The notes under the pieces: model-generated
Seen by the model: the letters and a program-made list of their open reading frames with translations, nothing else
Told to the model about the DNA's origin: nothing
Databases searched by the model: none
Shown here: positions 32,910 through 41,700 of the stretch, piece by piece
How the letters are laid out: each line of letters opens with the position of its first letter
How positions within the stretch are numbered: position 1 is the stretch's first letter
DNA from: JAILEN01 sp036723975
GTDB taxonomy: Bacteria > Bacillota > Clostridia > Lachnospirales > Lachnospiraceae
Length of the DNA stretch: 64,000 bases
Direction: 5' to 3'
Assembly (NCBI GenBank): GCA_036723975.1
Contig: DAIMGJ010000001.1
Coordinates: 192,037 to 256,036, forward strand
Made by a program: the position numbers and the translations under genes

Positions 32910-34460
32910 TTAGCGGTGTCTGCGTTCGGCAATCATCTCTGTCTTTTGACGTTTGCTGTAGAGGATTGCTGCAACACCTACCAACAAAAAGCTTAAGCTT
33001 AAGAAGTAGCGAGGATCTAAGTCTCCGTCTGCTGTCTTTGGTGTGGTATCTTTTACATGTCCTCCGTTTCCGGATGAACCACCGGTTCCGCCGGTAGTAG
33101 TTCCTCTGTCAATAGAACCGTTTGCGTTCTTCCATACCGCAGTAAGTGTTACGTTAAAGTTTACGGTGTAGGTTTCGAAGTTCCACATATCTCCTGCAGA
33201 GCTTCCGTAGCTCCAACCCATAAATGTGCAATTCTTCTTTGTAGGATTGCCCGGGTTTGTTGCCTTTTCGCCGGCCTTAACGGTCTGCGTTGTACTGTTT
33301 CCGGTTCCACCGTTTAGATTAAAGCTAACGGTGTAAGTCGTTCCACCGGGAGTCGGTGTAGGCTTATCGGGATCCCCCGGCGTCTGTCCACCGTCACCAT
33401 TCTGTTTCCACTGTGCCGTTAATGTGATATTGGACATTACCGCGTTAGAAGTAAAGTCCCAAGCTGTATCTCCATTGTACCATCCAACAAAGCTATATCC
33501 TGTTTTGGTAGGATCCGTAGGCTTTGTTGCATATTCGCCGGATTTTACCGATTGGGAACTGATGGTCTCATTTCCACCGTTTACATCAAATGTAACTGTG
33601 TAATACGTACTCTGATCACTTCCGCCGCCGGAACCGCCACCACCATCACCGGTACCCAATGCCTCAAAGTGAATTCCGTGATTCATTGCATAGGTCTCAG
33701 CTGCAGAGCCCGTATATCCGTAAATAACCGTTGGATTCCAATCGGACTGTTCTCTGATTTTTGTTACGGTAGCAGGGATGGTAACCTCTGCCATATTACA
33801 GTTCTTAAATGCATCCGCTGCAATTTCCACACAGGAAGGTGCCAGTTCAATGGAACCCTTTCCTTCCGGGCAACGAGTTAAAATTGTTTGATTGTTGTTA
33901 TATAAGCATCCTGCATAAGATGACCACTGTTTGTTTGATGCATCTACAGTGATATTCTGTAAGCTCGGAACTTCATCAAAGCAGTTGGTTGCGAAAGGTC
34001 CTAAATTTGCAGGTAATGTAATATCCGAAATGTTTACCCCTTTAAAGGCGTTATTTCCGATATAGGTAATATTACTTAAATCAACACCTGCCAATGAATA
34101 ACACTCATAAAAAGTTTGATCCGGTATTGATGTAACCTTACCGCTAAGCGTTATGCTCTGCATTCCGGAACATCCGCTGAACACTCCGGTTCCCAAAGAT
34201 GTCACTGTATCCGGCATGGTTACGGATATAATGCCTTCTTGGTCTACAAACGCATTGGAAGCAATGGATGTTACAGTACCCGGGATGGTAATCGAACCGC
34301 CTACACCTGTATATCCGGTTAACGTCTTTCCGGTATCATCTGTCACAAAACCGTTGGCATCCGTTGTATCTGCTTTGCTTCCGATTCCTGAAATCACCCA
34401 GACAGATAATACGATGGAAAATGCCACCAATATCCAACCTATCTTTGTTCCAAATTTCAT
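32910..34460 (-). CDS. Sortase-anchored surface protein with BspA-like LRRs and InlB B-repeats
   Basis: A 516-residue secreted protein: signal peptide/transmembrane segment (residues 8-28), BspA-type leucine-rich repeats (about 35-270; repeated I-T-I-P-x-T-V-T-x-I-x-x-x-A-F pattern), two InlB B-repeat/Flg_new domains (about 285-350 and 370-445, each ending F-x-G-W ... L-T-A-x-W), a Gly-rich stretch, then T-P-K-T-A-D, a hydrophobic span and a basic tail. The last part is a cell-wall sorting signal of the non-LPxTG type. The class B sortase encoded immediately upstream is the likely anchoring enzyme. Function is probably adhesion. Confidence 0.85.
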   Translation of the reverse strand: MKFGTKIGWILVAFSIVLSVWVISGIGSKADTTDANGFVTDDTGKTLTGYTGVGGSITIPGTVTSIASNAFVDQEGIISVTMPDTVTSLGTGVFSGCSGMQSITLSGKVTSIPDQTFYECYSLAGVDLSNITYIGNNAFKGVNISDITLPANLGPFATNCFDEVPSLQNITVDASNKQWSSYAGCLYNNNQTILTRCPEGKGSIELAPSCVEIAADAFKNCNMAEVTIPATVTKIREQSDWNPTVIYGYTGSAAETYAMNHGIHFEALGTGDGGGGSGGGSDQSTYYTVTFDVNGGNETISSQSVKSGEYATKPTDPTKTGYSFVGWYNGDTAWDFTSNAVMSNITLTAQWKQNGDGGQTPGDPDKPTPTPGGTTYTVSFNLNGGTGNSTTQTVKAGEKATNPGNPTKKNCTFMGWSYGSSAGDMWNFETYTVNFNVTLTAVWKNANGSIDRGTTTGGTGGSSGNGGHVKDTTPKTADGDLDPRYFLSLSFLLVGVAAILYSKRQKTEMIAERRHR

Positions 34461-34510
34461 CTGATCTCTCCAACTCCTTAGAACACAGTCTAAACCACAA
34501 TATATGGTAT

Positions 34511-34539
34511 ATTATAAATCATAGAACCACATTATTCAA
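34511..34539 (-). promoter_or_regulatory. Promoter of the LRR surface protein gene
   Basis: TTGAAT (34534-34539, minus strand, overlapping the sortase stop), 17-base spacer, perfect TATAAT (34511-34516). Confidence 0.6.
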
Positions 34540-35638
34540 CCCTTTTCGCCACAATAAAGAGTCTTCCGTCCTCTGTATAGTCATTGCAGGTGGAAAGAGT
34601 CAAAAACTTATCCGTCTCCTTGATGGAAGACGTATCAAAATCATAAACACTTAAACTTTTTACGTTGTCGATAAAGGCCTGCCATTCCGCACGATTGCTG
34701 GCTTGAATGAAGTTATAGTAACGATACGCATTGGCATCCTGATACTCCACTTCCGAAAGTCCTACCGCCACCACTTCATAGGTACGATGTTCATAAATCG
34801 TATTAAAGGTAATGGTTTTATGATTCTCGTAAAAGCTTTGATCCAAATAATTCTTAAGTCCGCCAAACATCATTCCGGAGCGCATGTTATGTCCGTAGAT
34901 AATGGTATTGGTGTTTTGGTTTACGATATCGCTGCGATAATCCACAAAAAGGGTTCCGTTAGAATCATCCTCTCCGTAGAAAGAGCGTTTCAAATAGTAT
35001 TCATTGTCACTGGACTGCACCACCGGATAATTAATCTCTGTATCTGAGATTGCAAGCCACCCCACCGTATCCGGATTCGCCGCAACCAAAGACTCATACT
35101 CCGGCAACACCGTCAAACTGCTTCGCTTAATATTCTCGCTCCACTCAAAGGGATTACCGGTAGTCACAGAATACTCTGCATCAGAAGCATCGGTATTTCC
35201 CGCAGTGGCTGTCCCCTCCGTCTTCGTGGACTGAGCCAGCTTGCTTAACTGTCTGGCTGTCAGGGCATCGTTTGCCTGATTGATCGCAAAATATCCGAAA
35301 AAGACAACAGCCAACCCAATGGCAGCAAAGCCCAAATACTTTTGGTATTTTACTTTGCTTTCCGCTTCATCGATAAAGGCCTGGTCCTCCAAAAGATCAA
35401 TATTATTCTCTGCCAAAATATCGGAAATATGATCCGCAAACTGAGTTCCGATAGGTGTTTTAAACTCAATCTTTCCGGCGCGCATCAGGTTATAAAGACG
35501 CACTGCCACCTTGGGATCGTGAATATCCAACTCCTCGTTGATGCATTCTATTTTTTTCAAATCTTCCTGGGCGTCCCGATACTCATGAAAAGTATCAAAG
35601 GTAAACTCGCCAATGGTAAACTTTTTTACTTCACTCAT
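34532..35638 (-). CDS. Class B sortase with cytoplasmic N-terminal extension
   Basis: A 368-residue membrane-anchored transpeptidase. The sortase domain (residues about 180-368) has the catalytic triad: His in I-Y-G-H-N-M, Cys in T-L-S-T-C, and Arg in D-G-R-L-F-I-V. A membrane span sits at about 109-130, so roughly 105 residues before it are cytoplasmic; that N-terminal region is unusual for sortases and unrecognised. It lies between a giant adhesin gene and an LRR protein gene with a sorting signal. The start is placed at 35638, behind the terminator of the upstream gene; the frame extends 11 codons into that hairpin. Confidence 0.9.
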   Translation of the reverse strand: MSEVKKFTIGEFTFDTFHEYRDAQEDLKKIECINEELDIHDPKVAVRLYNLMRAGKIEFKTPIGTQFADHISDILAENNIDLLEDQAFIDEAESKVKYQKYLGFAAIGLAVVFFGYFAINQANDALTARQLSKLAQSTKTEGTATAGNTDASDAEYSVTTGNPFEWSENIKRSSLTVLPEYESLVAANPDTVGWLAISDTEINYPVVQSSDNEYYLKRSFYGEDDSNGTLFVDYRSDIVNQNTNTIIYGHNMRSGMMFGGLKNYLDQSFYENHKTITFNTIYEHRTYEVVAVGLSEVEYQDANAYRYYNFIQASNRAEWQAFIDNVKSLSVYDFDTSSIKETDKFLTLSTCNDYTEDGRLFIVAKRVE

Positions 35639-35660
35639 ATCATTACTCACAAAATAAATA

Positions 35661-35687
35661 GGGCACGACATCTTGGATGTCCCGCCC
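35661..35687 (-). terminator. Terminator of the giant adhesin gene
   Basis: GGGC and GACATC pair with GATGTC and GCCC around a three-base loop with an internal mismatch, followed by ATTTATTTTG on the minus strand, 33 bases after the stop. Confidence 0.75.
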
Positions 35688-35719
35688 TATTTTACCACAA
35701 TATCTATGGTTATTCCACA

Positions 35720-38700
35720 TTATTTTACTGTAATACTACGTGTTACGGACTTTGCTCCGTAGGTAATATTGGTACCGTCTGACTGGTACGCCTGGATGTA
35801 ATAATAGTAAGTTTTTCCGCTGGTAAGATTGCGGTTTGTCCAGGTTGTGCTGGTAGCCGGAATATCAGCAATACGCTTAAAGGTTCCGTTGGCACTGTCA
35901 CTTCTGTAAATAGAGTAACCGCTGGCTCCGCTGCTTGCCACGCTCCAGCTTAACTGCGCCATTCCCGTTGCAGGAGAGGTCAACAGATAATCCGGTGTGG
36001 TAACAAAGGTCTTTCCGGAGGTGGAAGTGCTAAGTCCGTAGTACTTGGTTCCTCCCACGGTTACATAGGTACGAACCTTAACTTCATACGGAGTAGACGC
36101 ACTCAATCCGCTAATGGTGTAGCTTGTGGATGTGGTAGTTGCCTTCTTTGTGCTGCCGTTTACGGAGTAGGTAATTTCATATCCGTCTACATGGTTCGCA
36201 CGAGTCCACATTACTACCAACTGGGAATCAGAAATTCCGTAAGCCTTTACACCCTGCATTCTTGGAGCCTGAATCGTAAAGTGAAGGGTTCTGCTTCCCG
36301 TAAAGTTATTCTTTCCTGCGATTACAACATCTGCAACACCCGGATTTACATTATTTGAATATGTAATTGAGCAGTTGTCAGATGCAAGTTCTTTTCCGTC
36401 CCAAACCACAGTTACCGGCGGGTACAACTTAGATCCCGTATAGGTATCGTTCTGTAAGTTGGAAATCTTGCAGGTATTAATATTTCTCGGAACAATCTTA
36501 TAGGTTGTTGTAAGGCTCTTTTCTTCCGTGGAATTTACAGTCGCAATCACAGCCTTCATAGTTACGGTTCCCACGTTTACACATTCGGTTCCGTCCGCAC
36601 CGGAGGTATACACAACGGAAGCAGCAGGAATCTCGTTTCCGGCAGCGTCCTTTACAACAGGTTGCGGCTTAATCGCCTTACCCGTATAGGTGTACTCATT
36701 GGCAACACCGGTTATTTTCAAAAGGCTGATATCATCAACCACATTAAAGGTCTTTGTTACCGGACCGTTTCGATAATAGGTCTGGTCTTCTGCTTCAATT
36801 ACCACGGTACCGGAGGTCGTAAAGCTATCATTTGAGTACACGTTTGTTACTCTAAATTGACCCTCAGTAACGACATTACCGCTTTCATCCAGCTCTGTCT
36901 GTACCAAAGTTTTTCCTGCACAAACAACCGTTGGCTTCGGTGTCGGTGTAGTTGAGGAATCGCCGGTATAGAAGCTGTCTCCGATGGTAATGGTTGTGGT
37001 TGCAGCAGCTAAGTTTCCGTAAATTACGAAGCTCTTTTCCAAGGTTCCTGCGTAATTATTCTTTCCGGTAATGGTAACTTTTCCGTCACCAACTTCTTTG
37101 TTCTCATCATAGGTAACGGTGTAATCTGTTCCCTGAACCAAGGTGTTTCCGCAATCATCTTTTACGGTTTCCACCGGCTTAATCTGATTTCCGGTCCATT
37201 CCACAGCCGTAGCATCTAATTTTAAGGATCCCTTTGTGGCTTCATCGGACAAGGATCTCGGTTCAATTACAAAGCTTGTAGTCTTGGTATAAGAGCCCTC
37301 ATAGTTTCCGGTTAACGTAACCGTAGCCACTACAGGATCGGTTGTACTTCCCGCCTTATTGTTATTGGACGAATAAGCTACGGTATAGTCTGTACCTTCC
37401 ACAAGAGGAACGCTTTCACTGATTTCCGTATCATATACGACGACTCCCGGTTTTACACCGCCACCCATTGCCTGTAATGCTGCAGCACCCGGATATACGG
37501 TAGTGTAGTATCCTGCACTGTTTTTCGGCAAGTTTGGAGTTACGGTAATCTTGGACAAATCCGGAGTCTTTTGATGAATCTCATAGTCCGCAGTCGCTGA
37601 TCCGTAATATGCCCCGGTTCCCTTTACCGTAACGGTCTTTGTGCCTGCACTTGTGCAGTCATCCGACCACTCGATGGTGTAATCCGTATTTTCCGCCAGA
37701 GTCTCAGTTCCCTTCTTTACAACAACACTTGGCTTTTGAACCTGTCCGTTGTAATCAAACTCATCCGGTGTCAAAGTAACCGTTGCATCAGAAATATCCG
37801 TTCCGATATTGTATGTTGCCTTAATCGTATCCGAATAGTTTCCTTTACCGGTGATTACAATAGCCGGTGCCGCATTCGGATCATCCTTGGATGCGGAAGC
37901 GGTATTGTTTTCGTAAGTGAAGGTATAATCTGTGCCTTCCTGTAAAGTATATGGGTTTCCGGGATGATCCGTAGAAACATCCTTTATTGTAAGGGTCGGC
38001 GTTACCGGATTTCCATTGTTATACGGCATATTCGGCCAATTCGGATCCGCGAAAGTAATCTCGTACTTATCCAAAACCAGATCGTCTTTATCTTCCGTTA
38101 CCGGCGTCTTTCCTTCGGACAGCGCCAATTCCTTCGGATTAATCTTAAAGGATTCCGCTACTGTACCCTCATAAGAGCCTGCTCCCGAAAGTTCAATGGC
38201 GTAAGTTCCGGCATCTTTCATTTCGCCGGCACTATAGGCAATGGTATAATCCGTAGGATAAGTTAAATTCTTCTTTACGGTAGAACCGTCTGCCTTTGTA
38301 CAGGTAATCTGAACCGTTAATATACTTGCATAATTAACAGCAGCTCCCGTATATTCAGTTTCCGTCACATCTGCTTTAATAGATGTGGAACGAAGGTTGG
38401 CCTTTACCACTTCGTATTTTGGAGTTGTATTATCTCCCAAAGTACCGGTGTAGTTTCCGGTACCTTCTACCCAGATATATCCCGGGTCGCCAACATAAAC
38501 GGCATCCGTTGTTGTCTTTACGGTATAATCCGTATTCTTTACCAACTCACGCTCGGCACCGCTGGTGGTGGTTTCTACCACCTTGTAGTCTGCATATACC
38601 GGCTCTCCGCCGTTATACGGAACTTTATCCGTGGTTAATACAATACTGCAAGTATTAATATTCTTTGGAGAAATCGTAAAGTACTTTGTAACCGTTCCGG

Positions 38701-41700
38701 TATAATTTCCGGTTCCCGTAACAGTCACATAAGGCGCTTTTGAAGAATTAAATCCTGTATCTCCTTCACTTATAGTATAAGCATTTTTATTGGTTGAAGC
38801 TCCACCATAAACAACCTTATAATCGGTGCCCAATGTCAGAGTTTTTAACCCGTCAGTACATGTAACTTCAGGTTTTATCACTTCGCCTGTATAAGTTGCC
38901 GAACCGGAACCCGAGGTCCAGTCAACCATGCTATCCGTCAATTCAATGGCCTTTACCTGATAAGATACCTGTTTTGTGGAATAACTAAACTCAGGTTTCG
39001 GATCCAGCTGAAGAATCTTTTGTCCCACGCTGATATAATCATCCCCCGGGAATGATAATACATAATCCGTATCTACTCGCAAGGTCTCGGTTGAACCATT
39101 TTCTTTTGGATATTTCACCGTTACTTTTGTCTTATCCGGCTGTTTTGATGTACCATCGTAAGTAAACGGATCTTCCGTAACTGTCACACTAACCTTACTT
39201 AGATCATACAAAATATAATATGCCAGACGATCCGTATCAGTAGGATAAGAGTTTTTATCGTAATTTCCTACAAAATAGCCGGTAGATTTTGCAGCAAATG
39301 AAACAAACACTTTACTGCCGACTCTTGTTGTATCGCCCTCATATGCTTCTGTATAATCCGTGTATTTCGTCAAATATTCATTGTTGTAACTCAACCTTAA
39401 ATCAGGTGTTACGGTCTGTCCGGTATAGGCATAAGTATGCTTTGTATTATTTGCAGAATCCGTATAAGAAATCCATCCGGAAACCACAGCATCCTTAAGA
39501 TATCCCTTTGCAATTACCTGATAGGTTCTTGAACCCGTAAAGTACGGACTCTTACCCGTCACAGTAACGGATGCAATACCCGGATTTGTTAATTTCTTTG
39601 TCGTTACCGTGAAAAACTGCTCATCATAATCCAAGGTATCCGAGCCAAAGTATAACTTAATATTTGTCTTATCAAATTCGGATTCATAGGTATTCTGATC
39701 TCGATTGATCATATAAACCTTATTGGTTAAATCTTCCGTACCATCCTTGGCTTCAATTAAAGCAGTATCAAGATTACCTACAATCTTATAAGTCTTTGTA
39801 ACAATCGGTGTTGTATCGTAATTATGACCATCTTTAAATTGAACGTTAATCGTATACAGACCCGGAAGCTTGTAAGAAACCGGTGAGTTCGTTGTTAATC
39901 CACTCGGTGTCGTATAAGTTACGGTCAAATCATACCAGCTGGAATCAATGGCACTGTTATTTCCCTCATAGAAAACCTCTACCGGGAAGTCCACACCTGC
40001 CTGATGAGCATTCGTATCGTACGTAAAAGCATCCTTATCAATCTTGATGGTTACCTTATCTGCAGATACCTCCATTGGTTTAATAGCAAAGCTTCCGTAG
40101 ATTTTCTCTCCGGCAAAGTTTCCGGACAAGGTAATGGTAAAGTAATAGGTCTTTGCATCCTTTGGAATCTCTTCCGAACCGGTAGGTATTCCACTGGCAT
40201 CCGTTGCCGTATAGTAGTTTACACTATAAGCAGTTCCGTAATTCATTTTCTTTCCGCCAAAGAACAGGCTCCAAGTTCCATCCTGGAACGGGTTTACATT
40301 GTTTCCCGTATAAGAAAGAATCTTCTTGGTAGACGGATAGGTATAAATTGTATCTCCGTCATCATCCTTACCCTCAATCTGCGCGCGGATATTCTCATTT
40401 ACACTTGGTCCGATTTTAATAGTGGAAACATCGCCGGTTTTAATCTTTGCCTTACGTGTCACACTGTCACTTGTAAAGTTACTGTTTGTAAAGGTAATTG
40501 CTACATCAGTATTTCCCGAATCCGGTCCAATGGTTGTAGGAGCAATCGTATAATCAGTTCCCTTTGTAAGAACAATCGTCTTATCCGCATCCAAAAGGGA
40601 AGATTTTCCCTCTGAAACCAACGCAGAAGCAGACATAGATAGGTCAAACTTCAACTGTCCGTAGGGTTCAATCTCAAGCCCCGTGTACTCGTAATCATCT
40701 GTATCGGTACTTGTAACATATTCATCCGTTGTAAAGTATTTTTTCTTATACTCACTTGAAAGTTTTGAAACATTAAACGGTACTACGTTATAGGTAAACC
40801 GAACCGTTCCGTAATAATCCGGGTTGTTTTCCACTGCTTCAACGGTAACCGTTACCCGGCTTCCGGCTGCATAACCATCACCATTCTCACAGCTATAAGA
40901 AACCTTGTAATTACCGGTTCCCGCAGTTGCATCATATTCTGAAAGTGCCGCACCTCCGTTTGCTTCCAACACAATCTTTGGTCTGGCATTTCCCACATAG
41001 TACATAACAAAACTGTCTCTTCCGTTTGCAAAATCGCTTGCAACGGCAGATGTGGTGGTAGAAACCATCTGAGCACCTTCAAACAAATTCTGTAAACCGG
41101 ACTCACCCACATGACCGTATTTTAAGTTTACTTTTGTTCCATCTGCTAAAGATGTACCGATGTCATAATTAACAACAAAGCTTCCGGTATAGTTTCCCTT
41201 ACCGGAAATCGTAGCATGCTTCGGTCCTGCAGTACCGTTATAAGTTGCACCATCTGCAGATGCACTATCACCCCAGGTAATCTCATAATCGTCAGCAGAT
41301 AACGTCTTTGATCCGTCTTGAACAATAATTGAAGTCGCACTTCCGGATCCGGTCGTTTCCCAAGTAATTCCCGTAGCAGCTGTAGTTCCGTCTCCAAGAC
41401 TCTTACGCGAAATTTTAAAGCAAAGGGTTACGGTCTGTCCGCTATAATTTCCTTTACCTTTCAAAACAACCTTTGCGTTTGCCGTATCACTTGCAGCGAT
41501 ATTATTTGAAAAGCTCTTTGTATAATCTTTTCCAAGAGTTAGCTTTGTATCACCGTCATAAAGCGCTTCTGTAGGATATACCTGTGATCCGGTATAATCC
41601 ACTATCAATGGTTCGCCGGGAGTAATTGTAGCGGTTCCGGCAGCATCTGCCTCCGTCGGTGTGCCATAGTCAATTCCACCCAAAGTAAAGCGAACACTTC

